Assembly (NCBI GenBank): GCA_025060615.1
Contig: JANXBS010000023.1
Location: 1 to 62,713 of the forward strand
Origin: Anaerolineae bacterium
GTDB lineage: Bacteria > Chloroflexota > Anaerolineae > DUEN01
Reading direction: 5' to 3'
DNA: 62,713 nt
Both the position numbers and the translations under genes were made by a program. The first letter of the stretch is position 1, and each line of letters begins with the position of its first letter. Below are positions 36,355 through 45,741 of the stretch, in pieces. The notes beneath the pieces were generated by a model, which was given only the letters and a program-made list of their open reading frames with translations, had not been told where the DNA came from and searched no databases.

Positions 36355-37335
36355 GTGGCGCGCATCACCTATCGAGAGGCGATCAGCCAGGCGCTACGAG
36401 AGGAGATGCACCGCGATGAACGGGTGTTCATCATGGGCGAAGAGGTGGGCGTATGGGGTGGCACCTATGCTGTGACGCGCGGGTTTTTGGAGGAGTTCGG
36501 TGAGAAGCGCGTGCGCGATACTCCCATTGCCGAGAGCGTGATTGTTGGCGCGGCGGCTGGCGCCGCCATCCTTGGCTTGCGGCCCGTGGCCGAGATCATG
36601 ACCATCAACTTCGCCTTCCTGGCCATGGACCAGATCGTGAACCATGTCGCTAAGCTCCATTATATGTTCAATGGCCAGATCAGGTGCCCGATGGTGATCC
36701 GGACCGTCGGTGGCGGCGGACGGCAGTTGGCTGCAACCCATTCTCAATCGCCAGATGTGGTCTTTGCCCACTTTCCTGGTCTCAAGGTTGTAGCTCCCGG
36801 TACCCCAGCCGATGCTAAAGGGTTGCTCAAGTCGGCCATTCGTGATGACGATCCGGTCTTTTTCATTGAGCACGCTACGTTATACCCGGTGCGGGGTGAG
36901 GTCCCCGATGACGAAGATTACCTAGTGCCCATCGGCGTATCCGACATCAAGCGAGAAGGAAAGGACGTAACGATCGTCTCTTATTCCAAGATGCTGCAGG
37001 TGTCGCTGGAAGCGGCAAGCCGGCTAGCGGAAGAGAACATCGAGGCCGAGGTGATTGATCTGCGCACGCTGCGGCCTCTGGACACCCGTCCCATTATTGA
37101 GTCCGTGCGCAAGACTAACCGACTGGTGGTAGTCGAAGAGGGGTGGCGGTCGTACGGGATCGGAGCCGAGATCGCCAGCCGGGTGATGGAACAGGCCTTC
37201 GATCACCTGGACGCGCCGGTGCGACGCGTAGCTCAGGCTGAGGTACCGCTGCCCTACAATCGCCGATTGGAGCAGATGGCACTGCCCCAAGTCGAAGATG
37301 TGATCCGCGCGGTCAAGGACGTGATGTATCTGTAG
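36355..37335 (+). CDS. pdhB: Pyruvate (2-oxo acid) dehydrogenase E1 component, beta subunit
   Basis: The 326 aa protein has the E1 beta signatures GEEVGVWGGTYAVTRG, the substrate and subunit loop DTPIAESVIVGAAAGAAILGLRPVAEIM, and C-terminal VIDLRTLRPLDTRPIIESVRKTNRLVVVEEGW. It completes the E1 heterotetramer with pdhA. The GTG start has a near-ideal AAGGAGGTGA site. It is followed by the E2 gene. Confidence 0.94.
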   Translation: MARITYREAISQALREEMHRDERVFIMGEEVGVWGGTYAVTRGFLEEFGEKRVRDTPIAESVIVGAAAGAAILGLRPVAEIMTINFAFLAMDQIVNHVAKLHYMFNGQIRCPMVIRTVGGGGRQLAATHSQSPDVVFAHFPGLKVVAPGTPADAKGLLKSAIRDDDPVFFIEHATLYPVRGEVPDDEDYLVPIGVSDIKREGKDVTIVSYSKMLQVSLEAASRLAEENIEAEVIDLRTLRPLDTRPIIESVRKTNRLVVVEEGWRSYGIGAEIASRVMEQAFDHLDAPVRRVAQAEVPLPYNRRLEQMALPQVEDVIRAVKDVMYL

Positions 37336-37403
37336 TTAAGTCGTTGCAGCTTGCCGTATTTCTCGGCGCCTTGTTAACCCGATTCCGCAAAGGAGTGATC
37401 TCT

Positions 37404-38648
37404 GTGGCTGAGTTGATCCTCATGCCCAAACTGGGCTTCGATATGGCAGAGGGGACCCTGATTGAGTGGGTCAAAAAGGCTGGCGATCCAGTCGCTGAGA
37501 ACGAGGTGATTGCCATTATTGAGACAGACAAAGCTAGCGTGGAGGTGCCCTCGTTCCGCTCAGGCGTGCTGCGCGCGCTTTTGGTCGAAGAGGGAACGGT
37601 CGTCCCTGTCGGTCAGCCCATCGCTGTGATTGGCGCGGCCGACGAAAAGATAGATCTGGCGGCATTAGGGGTGGAGAAAGCTGTTCCTGAGGAAGAGCGC
37701 GAAGCGGCGGCGATAGCAGTGGCCGTCGCGCCAGTTTCAGAGCCTTCACCACCGGCCGAGGCCGGCCGGCGCGCCATTTCCCCTGTGGCACGCCGTATGG
37801 CTGAGGAGCTGGGGATAGATCTGAACCGGATACGTGGCAGCGGGCCGGGCGGGCGAATCATCAAGCGGGACATCGAAGAGCATTTGAAGCAACTCGAGCA
37901 AGCGCCTAGGCCAGCCCCACCGCCGCCGATCCCAATCCCCTCAGCCGCGCCCGCAGAGGAGGGGTACCAGGTTGAGCCTCTATCGCCAATGCGACAGACG
38001 ATCGGCCGGCGGATGGTCGAGAGCAAGCAGCAGGCGCCTCACTTCTACATCACCATCGAAGTGGATATGGAGGCGGCGATGGCGCTACGCGAGCAGCTCA
38101 ACGCGCTGCTGCCAGAAGGGGAGAAGATCTCGGTAAACGATCTAGTGATCAAGGCGGCGGCCATTGCGCTAAGACAGTTTCCGCGTCTCAACGCCTCCTT
38201 TGCTGGCAACGAGATCCATATCCATCATCAGATCAACATCGGGATTGCCGTGGCCCGTGAGGCCGGACTGGTGACCACGGTGGTTCGGGATTGCGACAAG
38301 AAATCGCTCTCGCAGATCGCTCGTGAGGCGCGCGAGCTGATCGGCCGGGCCCGCGAGGGGAAGATGCGGGCGGAGGACATGGTCGGTGGCACCTTTACCG
38401 TCAGTAACTTGGGCATGTTCGGGGTCGAGGATTTCGTCGCCATCATCAATCCGCCGCAGGCGGCTATCCTGGCGGTGGGCGCAGTCCGGCGCGTGCCAGT
38501 GGTAAACGACCAGGATCAACTGAGGGTGGGCACACGCATGAAGGCCACCCTTTCGGCCGATCATCGGGTGACGGATGGGGCGGAAGCTGCTCGCTTTCTG
38601 CAAGCTTTCAAGGCTGCCTTAGAGCAACCGATGCGGCTAGTGCTGTAG
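37404..38648 (+). CDS. pdhC: Dihydrolipoyl acyltransferase E2 component
   Basis: The protein (414 aa from the GTG at 37404, AAGGAGTGAT upstream) has one N-terminal lipoyl domain with the lipoylated lysine in ETDKASVEV, a hinge, a peripheral-subunit-binding domain (ISPVARRMAEELGIDLNRI, GSGPGGRIIKRDI), and the catalytic core with DHRVTDGAEAARFL near the end (HxxxDG active site). It transfers the acyl group from lipoate to CoA and scaffolds the complex. An open upstream extension to 37344 is rejected because it lacks similarity. No E3 (lipoamide dehydrogenase) gene follows, so E3 must be encoded elsewhere. Confidence 0.93.
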   Translation: MAELILMPKLGFDMAEGTLIEWVKKAGDPVAENEVIAIIETDKASVEVPSFRSGVLRALLVEEGTVVPVGQPIAVIGAADEKIDLAALGVEKAVPEEEREAAAIAVAVAPVSEPSPPAEAGRRAISPVARRMAEELGIDLNRIRGSGPGGRIIKRDIEEHLKQLEQAPRPAPPPPIPIPSAAPAEEGYQVEPLSPMRQTIGRRMVESKQQAPHFYITIEVDMEAAMALREQLNALLPEGEKISVNDLVIKAAAIALRQFPRLNASFAGNEIHIHHQINIGIAVAREAGLVTTVVRDCDKKSLSQIAREARELIGRAREGKMRAEDMVGGTFTVSNLGMFGVEDFVAIINPPQAAILAVGAVRRVPVVNDQDQLRVGTRMKATLSADHRVTDGAEAARFLQAFKAALEQPMRLVL

Positions 38649-38674
38649 CTGTATCACTTCCGCAGGAGGACTAA

Positions 38675-39766
38675 ATGTACCGGAGGGTCTTTAATTTCAG
38701 TGCCGGCCCTGCTGTGCTGCCGCTGCCGGTGCTGGAACGGGCTCGCGAGGAGCTGCTGAACTTCGAAGGCTGCGGGATGTCGGTTCTGGAGATGAGCCAT
38801 CGCTCGAAGGAGTTCGAATCCATCTTGGCCAGAGCCGAAAGTGGCTTGCGCCAGAACATGGGGATCTCAGATGACTACGCGGTGCTTTTCCTACAGGGCG
38901 GCGCCAGCCTTCAGTTCGCTATGGTCCCGATGAATCTGTACATCCCAGGAAAGCCTGTAGACGTGCTCCATACGGGGGCCTGGTCGGGAAAGGCCATCGA
39001 GGAACTGCAGAAGTTGGCCGAATACCGGATCGCCGCTTCGACAGAGTCGGAACGGTTCCGCCGCTTGCCCCGTCCGGAGGAGATCCATCTCAATCCGGAT
39101 GCCTCGTACGTCTATATGGTCTCGAACAACACGATTTTCGGCACCCAGTGGCGCGAGTTCCCCAATACCGGAGATGTGCCGTTGGTGGCGGATATGTCCT
39201 CGGACATTCTGTCACGGGTGATAGACGTGTCGCGGTTTGGCTTGATCTTTGCTGGCGCCCAGAAGAATCTGGGGCCTGCCGGCGTCACCGTGGTGATCAT
39301 CCGAAAGGACCTGGCTGAACGGGCCAGCCATCAACTCCCGACGATGTTGCAATACCGGACGCACATCAAGCACAACTCGCTGTACAACACCCCCCCAACC
39401 TTTGCCATCTACATCGTATGGCTGGTGATGGAGTGGGTTCAGGCCGAGGGGGGGCTTGCCGTCATCGAGCGGCGAAACGAGGAGAAGGCCCAACTCTTGT
39501 ACAATGCCATTGACCACAGCGAGTTTTATTACTGCCCCGTGGAAAAGCAGGATCGCTCACGCATGAACGTGATCTTGCGCATTCGCGGCGACAACGAGGA
39601 GCTAGAGAGCCGGTTTGCCCAGGAGGCGAAGGCGGCCGGCCTCACCGACTTAAAAGGCCATCGCTCAGTTGGGGGGCTGCGCGCTTCGATCTACAACGCG
39701 CAGCCGATCGAGGGGGTAAAAGCGTTGATCGAGTTCATGCGCGAGTTTGAGCGGAAATACGGGTGA
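38675..39766 (+). CDS. serC: Phosphoserine aminotransferase
   Basis: The 363 aa protein matches SerC throughout: NFSAGPAVLPLPVLERAREELLNF, GMSVLEMSHRSKEFE, LFLQGGASLQFAMVPMNL, the PLP lysine in FAGAQKNLGPAGVTVVII, and the C-terminal GLTDLKGHRSVGGLRASIYNAQPIEGVKALIEFM-type region. It converts 3-phosphohydroxypyruvate and glutamate to phosphoserine in serine synthesis, and may act in PLP synthesis. AGGAGG precedes the ATG. It lies 26 bases after the E2 gene on the same strand; no obvious promoter separates them, so it may be cotranscribed. Confidence 0.96.
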   Translation: MYRRVFNFSAGPAVLPLPVLERAREELLNFEGCGMSVLEMSHRSKEFESILARAESGLRQNMGISDDYAVLFLQGGASLQFAMVPMNLYIPGKPVDVLHTGAWSGKAIEELQKLAEYRIAASTESERFRRLPRPEEIHLNPDASYVYMVSNNTIFGTQWREFPNTGDVPLVADMSSDILSRVIDVSRFGLIFAGAQKNLGPAGVTVVIIRKDLAERASHQLPTMLQYRTHIKHNSLYNTPPTFAIYIVWLVMEWVQAEGGLAVIERRNEEKAQLLYNAIDHSEFYYCPVEKQDRSRMNVILRIRGDNEELESRFAQEAKAAGLTDLKGHRSVGGLRASIYNAQPIEGVKALIEFMREFERKYG

Positions 39767-39920
39767 GGAGAATGTTACCGCTTCCAAGCCTTTTCACCGT
39801 GCAATTGCGGTGTCACGATCGGCGGTAGCTCTCTTCATGTCTAGCCGCCGAGCACGCGGAGGGCGCAGAGAGCATTTTACTTTTCTTGCCGCTGGAAGCA
39901 AGCGTAGCACTGTACGGTTA

Positions 39921-39960
39921 AGAAAAAGGGCCGGATCCTGCCGCCAGCGGGATCCGGCCC
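39921..39960 (-). terminator. Intrinsic terminator behind the DUF35 gene
   Basis: On the minus strand GGGCCGGATCC pairs perfectly with GGATCCGGCCC (11-base stem, complement of 39928-39938 and 39950-39960), followed by TTTTTCTT. It ends the mevalonate-type operon. On the + strand, it lacks a T run and is unlikely to terminate serC transcripts efficiently. Confidence 0.85.
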
Positions 39961-39993
39961 AAGCATTCTCAGCCTCGTAAAGTCGTGAGAAAC

Positions 39994-40401
39994 TCAATTT
40001 GCCCTTAAACGCGGGCGAAATTTATAGCCGTACACGATCTGCCCTTCAGGGCCTTCCTCGGTCAGCTTACGGGTCACCATCTCTACCGGCATGCCGATAT
40101 GCACCTCGTCTGGATGCACGTCGGTGAGCTGAGCGGTCACCATGGGCCCTTCCTCCAACTTGATCAGGGCTACCGTGTACGGGAGATACGCTTCATAGCC
40201 CTGTGGGCCATCATACATGACAGAATAGGAGTAAACCTGGCCCCGCCCACTCAGCATATAGGATGTTTGAGCCGACTCCGCACAGTGGGGACAGGTGTCC
40301 CTGGGCGGGAACAAGGCGTTTCCACAGCGTTCACAGCGCTCTCCCACTAATCGGTAACGTTGCTGTCGGATTCGCCAGTTCCTAGGTATATGGACAACCA
40401 T
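39994..40401 (-). CDS. DUF35 (Zn-ribbon/OB-fold) acyl-CoA-associated protein
   Basis: From the ATG at 40401 (GAGGAGG just upstream) the protein has 135 aa. An N-terminal rubredoxin-like Zn-ribbon has C23, C26, C37 and C40 (GERCERCGNALFPPRDTCPHC). An OB fold follows (GRGQVYSYSVMYDGPQGYEAYLPYTVALIKLEEGPMVTAQL-type region). In archaea, DUF35 proteins scaffold a complex between thiolase and HMG-CoA synthase and channel acetoacetyl-CoA. Being the last gene after mvaA, mvaS and thiolase, it very probably has that role here. A longer frame to 40440 is not supported by a ribosome site. Confidence 0.88.
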   Translation of the reverse strand: MVVHIPRNWRIRQQRYRLVGERCERCGNALFPPRDTCPHCAESAQTSYMLSGRGQVYSYSVMYDGPQGYEAYLPYTVALIKLEEGPMVTAQLTDVHPDEVHIGMPVEMVTRKLTEEGPEGQIVYGYKFRPRLRAN

Positions 40402-40572
40402 AGAGCCTCCTCGAGCACAAGCTAGGCCCATTGTATCCATATCCCGCTCTCACGAACTATCAATCTGTGCATCCTTCCTGTCTGCCTGCTACATTTGATA
40501 GTTTTTGACAGTGGAGCAGCACCTTGTCGGATACAGGCCAGCTTGCAGGTGTCACGGCCGATAGAGAGCTGG

Positions 40573-41742
40573 TCAATCGGCGGCTTCCAAGATGTGTGTG
40601 ATCACTGTGGCGCCGCTGCCGCCGATGTTCTGAGCCATCCCCAGCCGAGCCGATGGAAGCTGGTTGGGGCCGGCGCGGCCGGTGAGCTGCTGTACTATTT
40701 CCACGATCTGGTAAACACCCGTCGCCCCCACGGGGTGTCCCCGCGCTTTTAGCCCGCCCATGGTTGAGATCGGGATGCGCCCCTCCAGGGTGATGTCACC
40801 GTTCATCGCCAGGCGCACCCCCTCACCACGCCGGGCGAAGCCGGCCGCCTCCAAAGACAGCGCCGCCATGATGCTGAAGGCGTCGTGCAGCTCAAACAGG
40901 TCAATGTCGGCGGGCGTCACCTGAGCCTGCGCATAGGCCTTCTGGCACGATAGAAAGGCCGCCTCCAAGAAGAGCGGGTCCCGCCGATCGTGGATGGCTA
41001 CTGAGTCGGTGGCGATGGCCGAGCCGATGATACGCGCGATCCCGTGAGCCTGTCGCGCCCGTCGAGCCACCTCGCTGTCGGCAGGGGCCAGCACTACAGC
41101 GGCAGCCCCGTCGCAGACAGGGGATGAGTCGAGCAGGTTGATGGGATCAGCAATCATAGCTGCCTGCTGATATGCCTCCACCGTGATCGGCCTGGGGAAC
41201 ATGGCGTTGGGGTTGCCGACAGCGTTGTGATGTGCATTCACCGCAAATCCAGCGAACGCATCATGGGGCACGCGAAACTCGTGCATATACCGGCGCATCA
41301 GCATCGCGTTCAGCGCTACAAACGAGATCCCCTGGCCAGCCTCGTACTCTTGATCCGCCGCCATCGCCAGGGCAGAGGTGATCACTTCCGATGGGCTATC
41401 CGTCATCTTCTCCACCCCCGCCACCACCACTACATCGTGTATTCCGCCGGCGACGGCGATGTAGCCCATGCGCAGAGCAGCTGCGCCGGAGCCGCAGGCC
41501 GCTTCGATTTTGACCGCTTCCACTCCACGCAATCCCACGAAATCCGCGATTAGGGCTCCCAGGTGTTCTTGGCCGACTAACTCGCCGGAAAGCATATTCC
41601 CTACATACAACGCGTCGGGCCGCTCAACCCCTGCATCGTGCAAAGCCGCTCTCACTGCGTCATGGGCCAGATGCCGCAACGAGCGGTCCCAATGTTCGCC
41701 CACTGGCGTCTGGCCGATGCCGATAATCGCTACGTCCCGCAT
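40573..41742 (-). CDS. Acetyl-CoA acetyltransferase (archaeal-type thiolase)
   Basis: The 389 aa thiolase-fold protein has the nucleophilic Cys83 in IEAACGSGAAALRMG and the C-terminal GHPVGATGVYQIVEIVQQLTG. The sequence resembles archaeal and SCP2-type thiolases more than the bacterial PhaA/AtoB group (e.g. GMLS/NMLSGELVGQEHLGALIADFVGL). It condenses two acetyl-CoA to acetoacetyl-CoA. It lies between mvaS and the DUF35 gene, as in archaeal operons. Confidence 0.88.
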   Translation of the reverse strand: MRDVAIIGIGQTPVGEHWDRSLRHLAHDAVRAALHDAGVERPDALYVGNMLSGELVGQEHLGALIADFVGLRGVEAVKIEAACGSGAAALRMGYIAVAGGIHDVVVVAGVEKMTDSPSEVITSALAMAADQEYEAGQGISFVALNAMLMRRYMHEFRVPHDAFAGFAVNAHHNAVGNPNAMFPRPITVEAYQQAAMIADPINLLDSSPVCDGAAAVVLAPADSEVARRARQAHGIARIIGSAIATDSVAIHDRRDPLFLEAAFLSCQKAYAQAQVTPADIDLFELHDAFSIMAALSLEAAGFARRGEGVRLAMNGDITLEGRIPISTMGGLKARGHPVGATGVYQIVEIVQQLTGRAGPNQLPSARLGMAQNIGGSGATVITHILEAAD

Positions 41743-41786
41743 TCCTAACCTCTACCCGCTATAATTCACTGATGGGCTTCTGCAGG

Positions 41787-42836
41787 CTAGCTCATCAGCA
41801 GCTTGCCCCGAAAGCGGGCATACCTCGCGTAGTTGATGACTTGTCGCCGTTTGATATACTCTCTCGTCAGCGGCGCCAGATGGCGTCGCGCCTCGATTTG
41901 CTCCGTCGCCACCCAGGAGAAGGCGTCGCTGCCGGCGCCAGAGCCGAAGCTGACCAGCAGGATGCGATCCCCTGGCTGCGCCTCGTCCAGCACGGCCGAG
42001 AGCCCTAACAGCGAGGAACCAGCGTAGGCGTTACCGATGCGTCCCACCAGTAGCCCCGCCTCAATCTGCTCCCGTCGGAATCCTAGCATCTGCGCGACAC
42101 GCTGTGGGAACTTAACATTGGGCTGATGGAACACAGCATATCGGAAGTCGGCCGGCTGCAAACCCATCTCGTCGAGCAGTTGGCGGGCTGCCGAGATGAT
42201 GTGGTGAAAGTAAGCTGGTTCACCTGTGAAACGTTGACCGTGGCTGGGATAGCGGGCGTGAGGTCGCCGCCAGAAGTCTGAGGTATCAGTGACATAGGAG
42301 ATGGAACCCTCACACACGGCCAGGCTTTCCTCCGCCGGGCCGATCACATAGGCTGCGCCGCCCGCGCCAGCGGTGTACTCCAACGCGTCACCCGGGCGCG
42401 CCTGTGCTGCGTCTGCGCCAATGCACAGCGCGTAGTCGGCCATGCCCGAGCCCACCAGCCCGATAGCCGCTTGAATCGCCTCGGTCCCCGCTTTACAGGC
42501 GAATTCCCAGTCAGCGGCTAAGGTGAATGGAACTGCGCCGATTGACTCGGCCACGATCGTTGCGGTAGGTTTGACCGCATAAGGGTGCGACTCGCTGCCC
42601 ACCCACACGGCCCGAATTTGGGCGGGGTCTACGCAGGCGCGCGCCAATGCATTGCGCGCTGCCTCGATGGACATGGTCACCGTATCTTCGTCCAGCCCCG
42701 GCACTGCCTTCTCCTCGATAGGCAGGCTGCTCTGGCCGTCACTCCACACCTGGGCCACCTCTACTGCTGGCAGGCGATAGCGCGGCACATATGCTCCGTA
42801 GCCGACGATTCCCACACCTCGAACTGGTCTCAACAT
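41787..42836 (-). CDS. mvaS: HMG-CoA synthase (archaeal type)
   Basis: The 349 aa protein has [19 protein letters not shown] at its start, the catalytic Cys114 in [15 protein letters not shown], a His in [16 protein letters not shown], and the later [19 protein letters not shown]. The length and motifs match archaeal HMG-CoA synthases (about 345 aa) and not the longer bacterial or eukaryotic form. It adds acetyl-CoA to acetoacetyl-CoA. GAGG lies 7 bases before the ATG. Confidence 0.93.
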   Translation of the reverse strand: MLRPVRGVGIVGYGAYVPRYRLPAVEVAQVWSDGQSSLPIEEKAVPGLDEDTVTMSIEAARNALARACVDPAQIRAVWVGSESHPYAVKPTATIVAESIGAVPFTLAADWEFACKAGTEAIQAAIGLVGSGMADYALCIGADAAQARPGDALEYTAGAGGAAYVIGPAEESLAVCEGSISYVTDTSDFWRRPHARYPSHGQRFTGEPAYFHHIISAARQLLDEMGLQPADFRYAVFHQPNVKFPQRVAQMLGFRREQIEAGLLVGRIGNAYAGSSLLGLSAVLDEAQPGDRILLVSFGSGAGSDAFSWVATEQIEARRHLAPLTREYIKRRQVINYARYARFRGKLLMS

Positions 42837-42901
42837 ACCACAACCTCATCGTTAGTGAACCGGCGAGCAAACAAATCAGCGAATGGGCGAATCAGCACTC
42901 C

Positions 42902-44203
42902 TCACCTCCCTTGTCGTCCATCGTCTGCCCTTTGTCGTCGTTCTGCCAACAGCGCCTGCGCCCGATCCAGTCGGATGGCGCGCTCAGCTACCATCTGCTC
43001 AGCTACCCAGTCTACTTCGTCACCCATGGCGCCCGCGGCGATCGCTACTTGACGGGCGTGTAGCGCCATGTGGCCGCGCTGGATGCCTTCCGTTGCCAGG
43101 GCGCGCAGGGCGGCCAGATTTTGCGCTAGCCCCACCGAGGCCACCACTGCTGCCAGCTCGCGCGCACTTTGTACGCCCAGAATGCGCAGTGCTAAGCGCG
43201 CGCCCGGATGCGCGCGAGTAGCCCCGCCGACGATCCCTAACGCCAGCGGCATCTCCAGCCGGCCTACCAGATTCCCCTCGGCATCCTTCTCCCAGACGGA
43301 AAGAGGTCGATAGCGTCCATCCCGCGCCGCGTAGGCGTGCGCTCCAGCCTCAATGGCCCTCCAGTCGTTGCCTGTAGCCAACACAACGGCATCCACACCG
43401 TTCATGATGCCCTTGTTGTGCGTCGTTGCCCGATACGGGTCGGCGGCCGCCAGCGCATAGGCTTCTACGATGCGATCTACTACAGCCGGGCCCGGCAACG
43501 CGTTTGTCTCGAGGGCGTGAGCCGGCACCCTGCAGCGCGCCCGCGCCAGCCGCCGATCGGCCAGGTTGGACAGGATGCGCAAGTTGACACGACCGCCCGT
43601 GATCTCTTCCACGAGGGGAGCCAGGGCCTCGCAGGCGGTGTTGACCATGTTAGCGCCCATGGCGTCGCGGCAATCATACAATACATGCACTACCAACATC
43701 GGCCCCGCCGGGCTTTCTGGCACGATCCGGGCCTCTATATCGCGCGCGCCGCCGTGTAGGCTGACGATCACGGGATCGGTCTGGTTGGCTAAGTCCAGCA
43801 GGCGTTGTTTCTGAGCCAACACCGCCGCCCGCGCTGCCTCGACATCAGTCAACCCTAGCACCTGGATTTGCCCGATCATCAGCGATTCGTCGCTCTCCGC
43901 GAAGAAGCCACCGCCCTCACGGGCGAGCCTAGCCGCATAGCTCGCCCCTGCCACCACAGAGGGCTCCTCGATCACCATCGGGATCAAATAGTCCTTGCCA
44001 TTGATCAGAAAGTTGACCGCGATGCCCATCGGCAAGGGATACAACCCGATCACGTTCTCGATCATCTTGTCGGCCTGAGAGAGCGCCAGGCTTCGTTCGA
44101 GCAGCGCAGCCTCTTCGGCGTCTAGTCCGGCCCATTCAGCTACGACGCGAGCCCTTGCCTCAGCGCTCAATCGGTAGAATCCGCTAATCCGGGATGATGG
44201 CAC
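42902..44203 (-). CDS. mvaA: Hydroxymethylglutaryl-CoA reductase, class II-like
   Basis: The 433 aa protein is a full-length class II (bacterial/archaeal, soluble) HMG-CoA reductase: IGLYPLPMGIAVNFLINGKDYLIPMVIEEPSVVAGASYAA-type region, MGANMVNTACEALAPLVEEITGG, THNKGIMNGVDAVVLATGNDWRAIEAGAHAYAARDG and GGATRAHPGARLALRILG. It makes mevalonate from HMG-CoA. The GTG start is near a GGAGGG site. It leads the operon; mvaS starts 65 bases after its stop. Downstream mevalonate kinase and other genes are not in the window. Confidence 0.95.
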   Translation of the reverse strand: MPSSRISGFYRLSAEARARVVAEWAGLDAEEAALLERSLALSQADKMIENVIGLYPLPMGIAVNFLINGKDYLIPMVIEEPSVVAGASYAARLAREGGGFFAESDESLMIGQIQVLGLTDVEAARAAVLAQKQRLLDLANQTDPVIVSLHGGARDIEARIVPESPAGPMLVVHVLYDCRDAMGANMVNTACEALAPLVEEITGGRVNLRILSNLADRRLARARCRVPAHALETNALPGPAVVDRIVEAYALAAADPYRATTHNKGIMNGVDAVVLATGNDWRAIEAGAHAYAARDGRYRPLSVWEKDAEGNLVGRLEMPLALGIVGGATRAHPGARLALRILGVQSARELAAVVASVGLAQNLAALRALATEGIQRGHMALHARQVAIAAGAMGDEVDWVAEQMVAERAIRLDRAQALLAERRQRADDGRQGR

Positions 44204-44216
44204 AGGCCCTCCACAC

Positions 44217-44241
44217 AGAAAAGGCCCCGTCTATCGGAGCC
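44217..44241 (-). terminator. Intrinsic terminator behind the antiporter-like genes
   Basis: On the minus strand GGCTCCG pairs with CGGGGCC (one G-U), followed by TTTTCT (complement of 44217-44241). It lies about 85 bases after the stop of the NuoN-like gene and just before the HMG-CoA reductase start, so it insulates the two operons. The reductase promoter must be close to or inside this short gap; none was obvious. Confidence 0.7.
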
Positions 44242-44325
44242 TCTTTGGTCTGAGCGATTGTTTAGGATAGGGTTAATGTATCACACATCCGCTATCAAAA
44301 TCTATCAGGCTACTTCCAATCCATC

Positions 44326-45741
44326 TCACGGCATGGGGCTCAGCGATTGCGTGATGATGCCGATCACCGTATACACGACGCCATTGGTGATCTGTGGGAT
44401 CATCCCTAGCATCCCAGAGAGGGCTACACCCATCGCGAGCAAAGCGGCCGTCACCGGGGTTTCCCGCGGCGCGGGGCGCTGTCCTGGCACTGGTGTGGCC
44501 CAGAAGGCTTGCAAGAGACGCAGATATCCCAAGGCGACACCGAGCTGCCCGGCCACCACCAGCAATCCCCATCTCGGCTCGGTGAGGAGAAGAATCTGGA
44601 TGAGCGCCCATCGCGGCGCGAACAAGGCTGTTAGCGGGAAGCCGGCCAACCCTAATCCGCCAACCATAATGCCGAGCGTCGTCCATAGCGATCGCCGCGC
44701 CTGTCCGCGCACCGAATCCCAATCATCTTGCACGGCGCGAGCGCGCAAACTAGCTAGGCCGTAAGCGCTCAGGAATAGGCTGATGGCGCGTCCCACGAAG
44801 AGGGCGGCTGCCATCCGCCATTCCAGCGGAGCGCCCAGGCTGAATCCGAGTAACAACACCCCCCAATCGTGCAGGGCGGCATAGGCCCATAGCCGCTGCA
44901 CGCGTTCCGCTGAAAGCGCGCCGAGAGCCCCCCATAACAGCGTTATGAGCCCGCTAAAAGCTAGGATCCGGCTCACCTCGATATGCTCGACCAGCCACGG
45001 CCATGTGACAAAGATGGTCCACACCAGATGCAAAGTGGCGAGCTGCATACCCGTGATAAGGAACGCGCCCACTACCGGCGAAGCTCGCGTCAGAAGGGAG
45101 ACAGATGGGGCGTGTAGTGGGACTGGGGCCAGCAGCAATAGCAGGGCCAGGCCTATGAGGCGCGCGGCCAATTGGATGTGCATCGCGTCATCCGTCTGAT
45201 AGGTAGCCTCCTGGGCATGCCACGCAGCTAAGATCCCCAACGAGAACGCAATCAGTGGCCACCACATCTGGCGAAACGCCGCACGCGTGCCCATGGATCC
45301 GCCTCCCTGGATAACGAACACGGATAGGCAGCTCGCGGCCAGCAGCGCTGACAAGGCACCCGTAGGCGGCTGCACGATCACCGAACTCATCCATAGTGCC
45401 AGGATGATCAAGCCAATGGGGACGAAGATGGGCGCAGCCCGCTGAATCCAGGTGCCGGCGAAGGTCGCCAGCGCGATCAGCCCCAGCGCAGCCAGGATTG
45501 GGCGTTCTGCCTCAGTCACAGCCAGAGTATAGCCAAGCCCCGTCAAAGGTTGGCCGAGTAGAACTGCTCGACCTCCGATCAGCCTCACCTGGTCCAGAGG
45601 CCAGTATAAGCTGACGGCCACCAAGGCCACACCGATGAGACCCGCTGTGAGCGTCGAGAGGATTCCCCATCGCCGCAACGGATATGCCAGCACAGCCGCC
45701 AGCATGACCCCGCCCATGATCAGCGTAGGCCCCTCGATCAC
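44326..45741 (-). CDS. Complex I/hydrogenase antiporter-like membrane subunit (NuoM/N-like, divergent)
   Basis: The 471 aa protein is almost entirely hydrophobic with about 13-14 helices and resembles NuoN/HyfB-type proton-translocating subunits, but weakly. The usual TM7 block (K..P.H.W.PD) appears as LAPVPLHAPSVSLLTRASPVVG, without the conserved lysine or the WLPDA motif. Later helices contain LWAYAALHDWGVLLLGF, comparable to the family's YSSISHLG region. The GTG start overlaps the upstream stop (GTGA). Proton transfer is therefore uncertain; it might be a scaffold subunit. Third gene of a three-gene membrane operon. Confidence 0.65.
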   Translation of the reverse strand: MIEGPTLIMGGVMLAAVLAYPLRRWGILSTLTAGLIGVALVAVSLYWPLDQVRLIGGRAVLLGQPLTGLGYTLAVTEAERPILAALGLIALATFAGTWIQRAAPIFVPIGLIILALWMSSVIVQPPTGALSALLAASCLSVFVIQGGGSMGTRAAFRQMWWPLIAFSLGILAAWHAQEATYQTDDAMHIQLAARLIGLALLLLLAPVPLHAPSVSLLTRASPVVGAFLITGMQLATLHLVWTIFVTWPWLVEHIEVSRILAFSGLITLLWGALGALSAERVQRLWAYAALHDWGVLLLGFSLGAPLEWRMAAALFVGRAISLFLSAYGLASLRARAVQDDWDSVRGQARRSLWTTLGIMVGGLGLAGFPLTALFAPRWALIQILLLTEPRWGLLVVAGQLGVALGYLRLLQAFWATPVPGQRPAPRETPVTAALLAMGVALSGMLGMIPQITNGVVYTVIGIITQSLSPMP

